DNA from: Acidobacteriota bacterium
GTDB lineage: Bacteria > Acidobacteriota > Terriglobia > Bryobacterales > Bryobacteraceae
Length of the DNA stretch: 44,793 nt
Assembly (NCBI GenBank): GCA_025352795.1
Contig: JANXSF010000134.1
Span: 1 to 44,793 of the forward strand
Direction of reading: 5' to 3'
The notes below the pieces were generated by a model. That model was not told the origin of the DNA. It saw nothing but the letters and a program-made list of their open reading frames with translations, and did not search any database. This document shows, piece by piece, positions 27,201 to 35,647 of this stretch; the first letter of the stretch is position 1, and the number at the start of each line of letters is the position of its first letter. Position numbers and translations under genes: made by a program.

Positions 27201-27545
27201 GTTGGCGACCCGTATTCCGGCGATACCGTTGGTGGCTTTCAGTACTTGAATAAGAGCGCATTTGCCGTTCCAGCATTGGGCACTTTCGGCAATCTGGGGG
27301 CTTTCAATATCTTTTTGCCGCGATGGATCAATGTGAACAGTTCGCTTGTGAAATCCTTTTTCACTGGGGGCGAATCAGGACTCAGGTGGGATGTACGGTT
27401 TGAGGTCTACAATGTAGCGAATCACCTGGTAACCAGCGCTATCAACGTCGGCGGATATACCGGAGCCACGCAGATCAATTGGGGACAGAAAACCGGCACC
27501 ACGCCACCACGGGCAATGCAGGCTTCGGTACGGCTGAACTTCTGA
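24207..27545 (+). CDS. Oar-like TonB-dependent outer-membrane receptor
   Basis: The product is 1112 aa, with a signal peptide (CLLLLAAAGAFSQ). A carboxypeptidase-regulatory domain follows (about 28-110, GQVIDPSGAVLPGAVITVT). Next come a plug domain (NGRNFPELLALLPGVS, AIGEFRVLTSNYSAESG) and a beta-barrel ending in ASVRLNF, a typical outer-membrane C-terminus. It is built like the 258-3890 receptor but is clearly a different paralogue. The ligand is unknown. It follows the di-haem gene after a hairpin and ends in a terminator shared with the convergent radical SAM gene. Confidence 0.88.
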   Translation: MSNLLQRTMCACLLLLAAAGAFSQSTLNQQISGQVIDPSGAVLPGAVITVTHQDTGLTRIVKTNADGNYVIPDLSTGKYRVTAEAPGFTKQSVDNNPLATNVSIEVNFKMQVGSQTDTVTVQADSVVLETSSGELGFTVTGEQASELQLNGRNFPELLALLPGVSTTYTDGFGLFGGFGVNNSGQSINGGRTDSTTWNLDGADNKDNGGGGNNFININPDAIGEFRVLTSNYSAESGSSSGGVVNISIRSGTKSFHGKLYEYWRNDHLSATTFNGAGVTKPRLRWNNFGGNIGGPVLLPAVRFNRNRDKLFFFYSEDLKFLRVATTTTWTVPTAAQKSGNFGSTVVRDPATATPFPGNILPPSLINRNMQKLINIYPAGNQGGTNFSFNAPQPTNVHQEVLKLDYNKNEKNQVNFHWVHDYYRQLNNVTNLVEFYRKIPGLNTSIQWNYVFTPRLINVLQFSYTGNVIIEQDEVVPNPIFLKSFTREGLGITLPTIYGASNVIPQMAITNFTTLAVQPLAFNNFNRIFTLKEGLTKIAGNHTIKMGALFMRSRKNQDNPPAINGQFSFTTGRAPTSGYALADALLGSFQSYTEFPSVRQGWYRFTQIEPYIQDDFKVSRRLTLNIGLRWSYMQPQYSALNNTVQFLPQYYDPKQAAVLSPVNGTIISAPNRYNGLVIPGNGFPDTAKGRISQYDDPAVLALFHNLPKGGANTAWGNFAPRIGFAYVLNDKQSTVLRGGYGISYERIQGNFLFGGINNAPFNSSTVVLNGDVENPSNGAGGALAVSNITNSHALDMRVPRAMTYSLGVQQKFGKDMSLTLTYVGSSAANLSYIRDINQLPLGYGKSQFVPGSTTTLANVNSLRPYKGYAQIQQYTTGANFIYNSFQSQFRKQFGRAGSLTTSFTWAKGKTDANSFNYQPRDSYDLRADYGTSSYSRKFVLVPSWVYPIPFWRGGGTWYKQAFGGWQVNGVAQIQSGLPVNPLISAEPAGTGDGNQRPQLVGDPYSGDTVGGFQYLNKSAFAVPALGTFGNLGAFNIFLPRWINVNSSLVKSFFTGGESGLRWDVRFEVYNVANHLVTSAINVGGYTGATQINWGQKTGTTPPRAMQASVRLNF

Positions 27546-27578
27546 TCATCGTGACGGCGTGACTTACTGCGGGAAATG

Positions 27579-27621
27579 AAAACGGGTCGCCACATGTTAC
27601 TCACTGTGACGACCCGTTTTT
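27579..27621. terminator. Bidirectional rho-independent terminator
   Basis: AAAACGGGTCG (27579-27589) pairs perfectly with CGACCCGTTTT (27610-27620), with a 20-nt loop. T-runs follow on both strands because the stem ends in A/T tracts. It lies between the receptor (stop 27545) and the convergent radical SAM gene (stop 27635), so it can end both transcripts. Confidence 0.85.
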
Positions 27622-27634
27622 GACTTGAAGTTAC

Positions 27635-29176
27635 TTACTGACCAACAATGCTGAATTGCGCTTTGGGGGCCAATCCGCCTGGAACTGCCAGATCTGGCAT
27701 TGGTTCCGCCTGAAAGAATTGACGGCATGGCTTGGCTAACATTCTAGCCCAGCTGTTGGCCTTTTTACGACGTGCACTATCTGTAGTGATGCCCGTGTTG
27801 GCATACATTTGACGATAGAGTTTGGAGATGAACAAGAAGGCAAGTTTTGACTTCAGACTCTTTACACACTTGGCCCGATGCCAGATGGCTTTTGTACCGT
27901 AAAAGTCATCCCAAACACCCTGCGTGCGGACCCGAATTTCTTCGTGCGTCATGGTCGGATGTGGGGTATACAATTTCGGACGTAGATCGCTGGGGATTAG
28001 CCAATAGCGGGTCACCGGAATGCCCGCTACTTTCTTTTCGCCATCTTCACTCTTTTCCCATTTGTTGAAATCGACGGTACCCGGGAATGGGGTCATCATC
28101 ACGAATTGGGCAAAGGTCAAATCAGCCTTTTTGGCAAGGGCAGATGTTGCAGCAAAGGTGCTTTCGCGATCGGAAGAGAGTCCGAAAATAAACGAACCCA
28201 GCACGTGGACGCCGTTGGCCCGGAAAACTCTCAGCCGTTCGGCAAGTTCTTCTCCCACCAAATTGAAGTCCTTATAAACGGTCTTCAGTCCTTCTGCGGT
28301 AACCGCTTCCACGCCGACCAAAGCTCCCTTAATGCGAGCCTTCTTCATGGCAGCAAGAAATTCCAAATCCTCTGCAGCTTCCATGGTGATCTGGGTGAAG
28401 AAAATCATGTCGTCAGGCAGCAAGGCCATACGACGCATCAGTTCAAACCGCTCATCACGAATCGCTGTGAGTTCGGCAACTCTGCCCAGATTATTCTGTC
28501 TTTTTGCCAAGGCGATATCGGTGATAGTTACGGGGTAAAAATTATCGTCAGCCAATGCGATGAAGCGATAACCAATCCTTCGCAGTTCGACAATTTCACC
28601 CATCACTGCATCGGACGCGCGCTGACGAGGCTCTTGACCATCGGTACGCCAAACGGAACAGAACGAGCAGTGCTTAGGGCATCCACGAAGGGTTTGCACA
28701 GAGGCCCACATATAGGCTTTCTCCGGCATAAGATCCCACCGGGCCGGAGAGAATTTTTCGGCCGACACGCGACCGCCATCATAAATTTTCTCAAGTTTCC
28801 CGTTGACGCAATCGGCCAATGCCTTGCGCCAAACCACATCGCCATCACCCTTTACAACAGCGTGAGCACCGCCCAGTTCCAATGCTTCTTCAGGATACAG
28901 TGTGGCGTGAACGCCGCCAAAAATAACCCACGCACCAAGTTCACGGGCGATTCTGCCCACAGCAAGTCCACGCAACACATTGGCTGTATGAATCCCAATG
29001 CCAACAATGTCACCGGGCTTGATCGTCGTTGGATCCAGTAGTTCCAGCGTTTCATCGGTGATTAAGGGATCACCATATTCTTTAGGCGTAGCTGCTGCCA
29101 GGACGTAAAGCCAACGTGGAGTGATTACTCCAATACCAAAAGATATGTCGCTCGGATTGATCAGATGTACACGCAC
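27635..29176 (-). CDS. B12-binding-domain radical SAM protein
   Basis: I place the start at GTG 29176, because AAAAGGAG lies 8 nt before it and the sequence VRVHLINPSD is where the family begins. This gives 513 aa. Residues about 1-130 are a cobalamin-binding-like domain (GIGIHTANVLRG, GGVHATLYPEEAL). They are followed by the radical SAM cluster motif RGCPKHCSFCSVW with cysteines at about 166, 170 and 173. A SPASM-free C-terminal region follows. The reaction is unknown; relatives modify hopanoids, lipids, tetrapyrroles or peptides. It is divergent from the cobalamin riboswitch and btuB operon. The 231-bp gap to the riboswitch holds nothing else I can support. Confidence 0.88.
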   Translation of the reverse strand: MRVHLINPSDISFGIGVITPRWLYVLAAATPKEYGDPLITDETLELLDPTTIKPGDIVGIGIHTANVLRGLAVGRIARELGAWVIFGGVHATLYPEEALELGGAHAVVKGDGDVVWRKALADCVNGKLEKIYDGGRVSAEKFSPARWDLMPEKAYMWASVQTLRGCPKHCSFCSVWRTDGQEPRQRASDAVMGEIVELRRIGYRFIALADDNFYPVTITDIALAKRQNNLGRVAELTAIRDERFELMRRMALLPDDMIFFTQITMEAAEDLEFLAAMKKARIKGALVGVEAVTAEGLKTVYKDFNLVGEELAERLRVFRANGVHVLGSFIFGLSSDRESTFAATSALAKKADLTFAQFVMMTPFPGTVDFNKWEKSEDGEKKVAGIPVTRYWLIPSDLRPKLYTPHPTMTHEEIRVRTQGVWDDFYGTKAIWHRAKCVKSLKSKLAFLFISKLYRQMYANTGITTDSARRKKANSWARMLAKPCRQFFQAEPMPDLAVPGGLAPKAQFSIVGQ

Positions 29177-29407
29177 TAGCCCCACTCCTTTTCTGCCGAC
29201 CATCAATTCGCACAGGACGCCAAAAACATGTTGCGGCAAATTCCCGTAGACCGGACCATCCCGATATTACCAGATTCCTGGAAGATGGGGGCCAAAATTG
29301 GCTATCGGAATGCAACGGGTCTGCGTAGAATTATTTAGATGATGAGATACTTTCAGAAACCGACCGATTTATAACGTTCGGCCAAATAATATATGCTATC
29401 CTCGAAT

Positions 29408-29590
29408 CTTCCAAGGTACGCTCTCTTCACGGAGAGCGTTGAAAAGAGAACCCGGTTAGAATCCGGGACTGTCTCGCAGCGGTATTTGGGAACGAAAATT
29501 GCAAGAATACACTGGTTTTGCGCAAGCAACTGGGAAGTAGCAATGAGTAGGTAGCCCATAAGTCCGAAGACCTGCCTGGAACAGCCAATA
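29408..29590 (+). ncRNA. Cobalamin riboswitch controlling the B12 operon
   Basis: The segment carries the landmarks of a cobalamin aptamer in order: GGTACGCTCTC with its paired arm, AAAAGAGAACCCGGT, GAATCCGGGACTG, CTCGCAGCGGT, and the B12 box AAGTCCGAAGACCTGCC around 29560-29576. It lies in the leader of btuB (ATG 29631). A short stem, AGCC/GGCT, at 29583-29594 lies between the aptamer and the start codon and could switch ribosome access. Adenosylcobalamin binding should repress the transporter and synthesis genes downstream. The exact boundaries are estimated. Confidence 0.9.
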
Positions 29591-29630
29591 GGCTGATTTC
29601 ACTTTGCTCTCGAGGGAGGGGCAGGTTATC

Positions 29631-32069
29631 ATGACCCAGCTATCTATCTATTCATTACTCACCGGACTGGTTATGTCCGGAACCTTATTAACAGCACAGA
29701 CATCGTTACGCGGAACCGTGCAAGATCCACAAGGGCAACACGTAGACGGAGCCGAACTAGTGCTTTATCGCACGGGCGCCACCGTTCCATTGGGCCGCAC
29801 AACTAGTCAAAATGGGACTTTCACTTTCTCCACTATGACCGCCGGAAAGTACGTCCTGGAGGTCTCCGCCGAAGGATTTCGTCGTACTTCGTTGCTAGTG
29901 GACCCGTCGCAGCCAGTGGATGTTCGTCTTACAATCGCCGGAGTTGACCAACGTGTGTTAGTAACTGCGGAAGGTGCGGTGCAAACTATTGATCAAGTTT
30001 CCAAAGCAGTGAGTATCATTGATAGCGAAGAGATTGAACAGCGCAACGAATATAGTCTGAGTGAAGTGTTGCGCGATACTCCTGGGCTGCTCATTCGTAA
30101 TTTGGGTGGGCCAGGGCAATCCACTTCAGTACGCATTCGCGGTCTTCGTGCCGATGCTACAGCGCTGCTCATTGACGGCATGCGTTTTCGCGACACTGCC
30201 ACCATTCAAGGGGATGCCAGCTCGTTTCTTTCCACTTTCAATGTTGTTAACTTTGATCGCGTAGAAGTACTGCGAGGTTCTGGTTCCTCGCTATACGGAT
30301 CAAACGCCGTGGGCGGTGTGGTGAACGTGGTTACTGATCAAGGCGGGGGCACGCTACATGGTGGATTGTTGATGGAAGGCGGCATGCTCGGTTTGATTCG
30401 TGGCAGAGCTACGGCCAGCGGCGGACTTCTGAAAAATCGCTTGACGTTTAGCGGCGGTCTGCTGCACTTGAACGTTCTGAATGGAGTGGATGGTCATGAT
30501 CGTGCCCGCAGCACTGGCGTTCAAACCTTCACCCGTTACACCATTACTCCTTCAATTTCCATATCCGGTCGGGTGTTCTTTTCAGACGATTTTGTGCAGC
30601 CCAATTTGAGTCCAACCTCTTCAGGACTTCCCGCAGGCAACATTCCCAACACCACCATTGTCCCCGCCATTCCATTGGCTTTTGATCAAGTGCAGCGGTC
30701 TGCCGCCGGACTTTCTATTGTGCCTGGTGATGCCACGTTTATTCCTAATCGCGATGATCCAGACAACCGCCGTACATCCCGATTTTATAGTGGCGCATTC
30801 ATCTTCCGTCAACAACTGAGTAGCACTGCAAATTGGCAGGCCAGTTATCAACGAGTGCATACCAATCGCTTTTTCAGAAATGGTCCTGCTGGTGCGGGCT
30901 TTCAACCGACGGTTTCTAACCTGAGCCAATTCGGTGGCGATATTGATACGGCTGATGTGAAATTTCAATGGCGACCGCGCCAGTGGTATTCCTTTACTGG
31001 TGGCTATGAGTTCGAAAGGGAAACTTACTTGGATGTAGAGGATAACAAGCTTCCCTCGCCTGGTACAGTTGCCACAACAACGAAGGCCGCACAACGGTCC
31101 AATGCGACTTACTTCGCCAATCAAATCACGCTTGCTCAGCAACGCCTTCAGATTTCCCTTTCCGGACGTTTGCAGCAATTTTCGTTGGATCGACCGAACT
31201 TCATCTACACAGGCACCGCCAACAACTACAGCGCCGTTCAAACTTCCAATCCACCTCGCGCTTTAACTGGGGACATCGCCATCTCTTACTTTCTACCTAC
31301 GACAGGCACTAAGTTGCGAGTCCATGGTGGAAATTCCTATCGGGCACCGGGACTCTATGAACGCTACGGTACAGGCTTCTTCTATAACAGTGCAACCAAT
31401 GCGGTGGCGTTTAGTCCTTACGGCGATCCAAGGCTTTCACCAGACCGCTATAACTCAGTGGATGCTGGCATTGACCAATACTTACTGAAAGACAAGTTAC
31501 GGCTCAGCGGTACTTGGTTCTACACGCGCATAGTGCAGATCACGCAATTCGATTCGGCGTCAACTGTGGTTCGTGCAGCTTCCGATCCGTTTGGACGCAC
31601 CTCCGGCTACTACAATGGCGCAGGCGGAACGACTCGTGGCGTGGAAATGTCCGCAGAGTTGCGACCCCTGCGATCCACTCTGTTCCGCGCTTCGTATTCA
31701 TACGTCAACGCCGATACAAACCAGGACAATGCAGTGCGCGGCTTCTTTGGTGCGCTGAGTGTTCCTCCGCATTCTGTTACCGCAATGGTGCACCAGCAAC
31801 TTGGTAAGAAGACAGATGTGACGGTGGATTTGTATCGGGGATCAGATTACTATAATGCGTTGTTCGCTGGGGGAAGGTCGCGGGCATACTTATATCCTGG
31901 AGTAACTAAAGTTGACTTTGTAGTTAGTCGTCAACTTTGGAATGGTGATAAGCACACACTCAAGGGCTACGCTAAAGTGGATAACACTTTCAACCAGCAT
32001 TACTACGAAAATGGCTTCCTGGCACCTGGGGGAACTTTCCTTACCGGCCTGCAACTTCTTTTCAAATAG
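29631..32069 (+). CDS. btuB: TonB-dependent vitamin B12 receptor (BtuB type)
   Basis: Outer-membrane corrinoid importer. ATG 29631 is chosen over upstream starts because it gives the signal peptide MTQLSIYSLLTGLVMSG and has a purine-rich ribosome site before it. After a short carboxypeptidase-regulatory domain (LRGTVQDPQGQHVDGAELVL) comes a clear plug: AVSIIDSEEIEQR, EVLRDTPGLLIRNLGG, VRIRGLRADATALLIDG and DRVEVLRGSGSSLYGSNAVG. A 22-strand-type barrel ending LTGLQLLFK follows. The length (about 812 aa) exceeds E. coli BtuB (about 600) because of the extra N-terminal domain. The riboswitch ahead and btuF/D/C downstream support cobalamin as the ligand. Confidence 0.88.
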   Translation: MTQLSIYSLLTGLVMSGTLLTAQTSLRGTVQDPQGQHVDGAELVLYRTGATVPLGRTTSQNGTFTFSTMTAGKYVLEVSAEGFRRTSLLVDPSQPVDVRLTIAGVDQRVLVTAEGAVQTIDQVSKAVSIIDSEEIEQRNEYSLSEVLRDTPGLLIRNLGGPGQSTSVRIRGLRADATALLIDGMRFRDTATIQGDASSFLSTFNVVNFDRVEVLRGSGSSLYGSNAVGGVVNVVTDQGGGTLHGGLLMEGGMLGLIRGRATASGGLLKNRLTFSGGLLHLNVLNGVDGHDRARSTGVQTFTRYTITPSISISGRVFFSDDFVQPNLSPTSSGLPAGNIPNTTIVPAIPLAFDQVQRSAAGLSIVPGDATFIPNRDDPDNRRTSRFYSGAFIFRQQLSSTANWQASYQRVHTNRFFRNGPAGAGFQPTVSNLSQFGGDIDTADVKFQWRPRQWYSFTGGYEFERETYLDVEDNKLPSPGTVATTTKAAQRSNATYFANQITLAQQRLQISLSGRLQQFSLDRPNFIYTGTANNYSAVQTSNPPRALTGDIAISYFLPTTGTKLRVHGGNSYRAPGLYERYGTGFFYNSATNAVAFSPYGDPRLSPDRYNSVDAGIDQYLLKDKLRLSGTWFYTRIVQITQFDSASTVVRAASDPFGRTSGYYNGAGGTTRGVEMSAELRPLRSTLFRASYSYVNADTNQDNAVRGFFGALSVPPHSVTAMVHQQLGKKTDVTVDLYRGSDYYNALFAGGRSRAYLYPGVTKVDFVVSRQLWNGDKHTLKGYAKVDNTFNQHYYENGFLAPGGTFLTGLQLLFK

Positions 32070-32079
32070 GAGATACCCA

Positions 32080-32655
32080 ATGTCAATCGCTACAATGCGC
32101 GGGGATGGCGGCCAAACAGGTCTTTCCGGAGGGATTCGCGTCTCAAAGTCGTCCCCCAGAGTAGAAGCTTTCGGGACTTTGGACGAACTGATTTCGGCCA
32201 TGGGATTCGCCCGTGCCATTTGCCACAACGAAGAATTATGCGCTGCGACAAAGCGGATTCAGAAAGAACTATTCAAGGTGGCATCGGCTATTTCAACCCC
32301 ACCGGAAAGCCCCAAAGGGATTCCGGTAGTTGACGATGCTATGGTGGACGCACTTACAGCACATGTGCATCAGATAGAAGCTATCCCGGGCATGTTGAAT
32401 GACTGGTCATTACCTGGAGAAGATCCTGTATCGGCGGCGTTCGACGTGGCCCGGACCATCTGCCGCCGCTCGGAGCGTTTAGTTGTCGGACTGGGTGAAA
32501 ATGGATTGCCGTTGCAACCGAATGTTCTGCGCTATTTGAACAGGCTTTCCGATCTGCTGTGGCTTTTCGGTCGGCAAGTAGAGAAAGAGATGGGCAAAGA
32601 CGCTCGTCTGCGCGATGAAAACACGCCGGGGCCGAAGTGGTCCAGAGCTTGGTAA
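32080..32655 (+). CDS. pduO: ATP:cob(I)alamin adenosyltransferase, PduO type
   Basis: Transfers the adenosyl group from ATP to cob(I)alamin, making coenzyme B12. The 191-aa product has the PduO-family N-terminus (TMRGDGGQTGLSGGIRVSK), the ATP-site region VEAFGTLDELISAMGFARA and the C-terminal helix FDVARTICRRSERLVV with YLNRLSDLLWLFGRQVE. These match the active-site motifs of the family. ATG 32080 follows AGGAGATACCCA, 10 bp after the btuB stop. It belongs to the riboswitch operon. No diol dehydratase or eut/pdu enzyme lies nearby, so its role is general adenosylation of imported corrinoids. Confidence 0.92.
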   Translation: MSIATMRGDGGQTGLSGGIRVSKSSPRVEAFGTLDELISAMGFARAICHNEELCAATKRIQKELFKVASAISTPPESPKGIPVVDDAMVDALTAHVHQIEAIPGMLNDWSLPGEDPVSAAFDVARTICRRSERLVVGLGENGLPLQPNVLRYLNRLSDLLWLFGRQVEKEMGKDARLRDENTPGPKWSRAW

Positions 32656-33323
32656 GTAAGCCTTATTGTTTGGAGACTCGGGATCGCTGGTTGGTTGCCA
32701 GTTTCGCCGAACCTTGGGCTGTTTTTAGTTGGGCGGTTGTCAATGGTGGTTGGCAGCGAGTAACTCAAGTTGCATGGCTCTACTTACAGCCTAACGAGAT
32801 TGCTGGAGTTACTGATGCGGCACAATGGATGCAAGCGCAAATGCATGCCGAAGGCTTGGCCGGTGCGGTCGGTTTCATGACCAGCCGTCGGACTCATTCC
32901 TGGATAGAAATGGAAGCGGCGGATGGCGACTGCAAGGCTTGGGCGGTGGGCACAGTCGGCATGAGCAATGCCTTACGGGTGGGCGATCCAAGTGGACCCA
33001 GACCACCGCAGCCGGGCACCATCAACATACTGGCGTGCTGTTCCAAGCCTGTAACGGTTGAGGCCGCTGCGGAATTATTGAGTCTCGCGTCGGAAGCAAA
33101 AGCTCTGGCGACGATGGGTAGCGGCTTGAAAAGTGTGCAATCTGGTTTGCCCGCAACAGGCACGGGGACCGATTATTTGGCGATAGCATGGCCGTTGGTT
33201 GGGGATCGGCAACAATACGGCGGTAAGCACACGCCTATAGGCTCTGTGGTTGGCCAAGCTGTGCACAAGGCTGTTACTCAAGGTATTTTAGATTGGCGAA
33301 AGGAATGGGGCGTTCCCGAGTAA
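32637..33323 (+). CDS. cbiZ: Adenosylcobinamide amidohydrolase CbiZ
   Basis: Removes the aminopropanol side chain (and the pseudo-B12 lower loop) to give adenosylcobyric acid, allowing remodelling of foreign corrinoids. The 228-aa protein shows the family motifs WAVVNGGW, GFMTSRRTHSW, VGTVGMSNALRVGDP, PGTINILACC, TGTGTDYLAIA and YGGKHTPIGSVVGQAV. It starts at GTG 32637, overlapping pduO by 19 nt; the exact start is uncertain, with TTG 32649 also possible. The stop is 3 bp before cobQ. It works with cbiB, cobU, cobS and cobT downstream. Confidence 0.88.
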   Translation: MVQSLVSKPYCLETRDRWLVASFAEPWAVFSWAVVNGGWQRVTQVAWLYLQPNEIAGVTDAAQWMQAQMHAEGLAGAVGFMTSRRTHSWIEMEAADGDCKAWAVGTVGMSNALRVGDPSGPRPPQPGTINILACCSKPVTVEAAAELLSLASEAKALATMGSGLKSVQSGLPATGTGTDYLAIAWPLVGDRQQYGGKHTPIGSVVGQAVHKAVTQGILDWRKEWGVPE

Positions 33324-33326
33324 GTC

Positions 33327-34721
33327 ATGTTACAAGCGTTGTTCATCGGCGGCACGGCATCCCATGTGGGTAAGAGTTGGTTCACTGCTGCATTCTGTCG
33401 ACTGCTTGTGCGACGCGGCGCTCGGGTGGCTCCATTCAAAGCCCAGAACATGTCCAACAATTCCTACCCTTGCGTAGAGGGTGGGGAAATTGGTCGTGCC
33501 CAAGCCATGCAGGCCGAAGCGTGCGGACTTCCGGCAATGGCCGACATGAACCCGGTGTTGTTGAAACCGAATTCAGCTACCGGGTCGCAAGTGGTGGTGC
33601 AGGGTCGGGTGTGGGGCAACGTGGAGGCCAAGGAATATTACAACCACACTGAAAAACTCTTAGCACTGGCTTTGGAAAGCTATCAAAGGCTGGCCGCGCA
33701 GTTCGATTATGTAGTTGCGGAAGGCGCGGGTAGCATTGCTGAAGTGAATCTGCGCAATCGGGACATCACCAATCTGCGCATGGCGGAACGTATTGGGGCA
33801 CGCGCTTTGTTGGTTGCCGATATTGAACGTGGCGGCGTATTCGGATCACTCGTTGGAACTATGGATCTGCTGCCGCCCAATCATAGGGTTTTGGTGAAGG
33901 CTTTTGCAGTGAATCGTTTTCGAGGCGACCGCAGCTTGTTCGATGAAGGTGTGAAATTTCTAGAGGCACGGCTGGGCATTCCATGTTTGGGCGTGTTTCC
34001 ACTTGATCCGCGAATTGTTATTGATGAGGAAGACAGCCTGGGCATTGACGAATCCGAAGTTTCTGATTCTAGTGTTGCGGTGATTCGGCTGCCGCATATT
34101 TCCAATTTCACTGACTTTCGAACCATGGGTTCGGTGGCCTGGATCCAAAAACCGCAAGACAAGCAATATGCGGTGGTGTTTCTGCCGGGAACCAAAAATA
34201 CTTTGGAAGACCTGCTTTGGTTGCGCGCACAGGGACTGGATGCCTGGGTTCGTAAGCAGCACGTTGGCGGTGCGTTGATCGTCGGAATCTGTGGTGGATA
34301 CCAAATGTTGGGAGAGCGGGTTGAAGATCCTGATGGTGTGGAATCTTCCCATGGTGCGGTGGATGGCTTGTGTTTACTGCCAGTAAATACGGTGTTGCGC
34401 TCGCCCAAAGTAACTCGTGTGACCAATGCCCGCACTGCTGCTGGGAATCCGTTCACTGCTTACGAAATACATATGGGGGAAACATCGCGCGCCGCTGATG
34501 CAACACCTTTCGCTTATCTGAGTGATGGCAAGAGTGAAGGTTGCTGCGCCCCGGGCGTGATCGGCACCTATTTACATGGAGCGTTCGATGACGCAGCGGT
34601 GGCCATGGAAACTTTGCACCTGACGATCAACGCCACCAGTAAAGATGTGATGTATGATCGGCTGGCTGATTGGCTGGTGCAGTATTCGCGACCCGAAGTG
34701 TTGGAGTCTTTGCTTGCATGA
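33327..34721 (+). CDS. cobQ: Cobyric acid synthase
   Basis: Amidates adenosylcobyrinic acid a,c-diamide at four positions using glutamine and ATP. The 464-aa protein has a P-loop-like start (FIGGTASHVGKSWFTAAFCR), the segment KAQNMSNNS (38-46) and the class I glutaminase site IVGICGGYQMLG with Cys322. GTYLHGAFDD (His417) completes the glutaminase site. Length and motifs are normal. It is the only corrin-ring-stage enzyme here; ring-synthesis genes are absent from the window. Its stop overlaps the cbiB ATG (ATGA at 34718-34721). Confidence 0.94.
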   Translation: MLQALFIGGTASHVGKSWFTAAFCRLLVRRGARVAPFKAQNMSNNSYPCVEGGEIGRAQAMQAEACGLPAMADMNPVLLKPNSATGSQVVVQGRVWGNVEAKEYYNHTEKLLALALESYQRLAAQFDYVVAEGAGSIAEVNLRNRDITNLRMAERIGARALLVADIERGGVFGSLVGTMDLLPPNHRVLVKAFAVNRFRGDRSLFDEGVKFLEARLGIPCLGVFPLDPRIVIDEEDSLGIDESEVSDSSVAVIRLPHISNFTDFRTMGSVAWIQKPQDKQYAVVFLPGTKNTLEDLLWLRAQGLDAWVRKQHVGGALIVGICGGYQMLGERVEDPDGVESSHGAVDGLCLLPVNTVLRSPKVTRVTNARTAAGNPFTAYEIHMGETSRAADATPFAYLSDGKSEGCCAPGVIGTYLHGAFDDAAVAMETLHLTINATSKDVMYDRLADWLVQYSRPEVLESLLA

Positions 34722-35647
34722 TGGTGACTCCACTACAACTGGGGTGCGGCGTGGCGGCGGATCTGGCATTTGGCGATCCGCGTTGGTTGCCGCATCCAAT
34801 TGTTGGCGTGGGTCTTCTGGCTTCGGCAATGGAACGAGTCTGGCGGAGTACGAACTTGCCGCTTAGAGTGGCCGGGATCGGTGCATGGATCAGTGTAGCG
34901 TACGCTACGTGTGGCTTGGTGTACGCATCAATGCGATTGTTGCCTGAACCCCACATTCAGATCTATTGGATTTGGAGTTTTCTTGCGGTACGGAGCTTGG
35001 ACGATCATGCGATGGCAGTGATAAAGCCGCTTCGGAAAGGAAATATTGCAGCGGCTCGCCAAGCCGTGGGCCGCATTGTGGGGCGCGATACTGAAAACTT
35101 GAATGAACACGAAATCACGCGAGCCACAATTGAAACGGTGGCTGAGAATTTAAGTGACGGCGTGATTGCTCCTTTGTTCTGGCTGCTAATCGGTGGCCCA
35201 GTGGCCATGGCTGGATATAAAGCGGTGAACACCATGGACAGCATGTTCGGATATAAGAACGACCGTTACCGCGAGTTCGGTTGGTGTTCCGCGCGAATGG
35301 ATGATTTCGCAAATTGGATTCCTGCGCGGTTGACGGCAGCGCTCATTTGGACCGTCGCCGCCGTGTGGCCTAGTCTGAATTTGCATCAGAGTGTACGCTC
35401 CACCTGGCAAGATGCACACCGTCAACCCAGCCCCAATTCAGGATATCCAGAAGCAGCGGCTGCTGGAGCGTTGGGCGTTCAATTAGGTGGAGTGAGTTAT
35501 TATCGCGGAGTGCGATCAGAGAAAGCGTTGCTCGGCGAAAATCTACAACCGCTGAACTGGCAGATTTACTGGGGCATGCGAGTGCTGTTGTTCACTGTCA
35601 CGCTCTTATTCACGGTGCTATCGCTGTTGTTGGTGAACCTGCAATGA
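34718..35647 (+). CDS. cbiB: Adenosylcobinamide-phosphate synthase
   Basis: Membrane enzyme that attaches (R)-1-amino-2-propanol phosphate to cobyric acid; called CobD in the aerobic pathway naming. The product is about 309 aa. The start ATG 34718 overlaps the cobQ stop; the in-frame ATG at 34721 is an alternative. Hallmarks are ADLAFGDPRWLPHPIVGVG near the N-terminus, ATIETVAENLSDGVIAPLFW in the middle, KAVNTMDSMFGYKN, and QLGGVSYYRG near the C-terminus. Several membrane segments are visible. It overlaps the next gene by 4 nt (ATGA at 35644). Confidence 0.92.
   Translation: MMVTPLQLGCGVAADLAFGDPRWLPHPIVGVGLLASAMERVWRSTNLPLRVAGIGAWISVAYATCGLVYASMRLLPEPHIQIYWIWSFLAVRSLDDHAMAVIKPLRKGNIAAARQAVGRIVGRDTENLNEHEITRATIETVAENLSDGVIAPLFWLLIGGPVAMAGYKAVNTMDSMFGYKNDRYREFGWCSARMDDFANWIPARLTAALIWTVAAVWPSLNLHQSVRSTWQDAHRQPSPNSGYPEAAAAGALGVQLGGVSYYRGVRSEKALLGENLQPLNWQIYWGMRVLLFTVTLLFTVLSLLLVNLQ

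Noticed and set aside
28106-29041. A 311-codon open frame on the plus strand across the radical SAM gene
   Set aside because: It lies antisense to a gene with a cobalamin domain and a CxxxCxxC cluster motif. It shows no domain of its own and is a by-product of codon bias.
32080-32655. The PduO-type adenosyltransferase as part of the microcompartment system
   Set aside because: It lies about 19 kb from the shell gene and inside the riboswitch operon of corrinoid genes, so general cobalamin adenosylation is sufficient.
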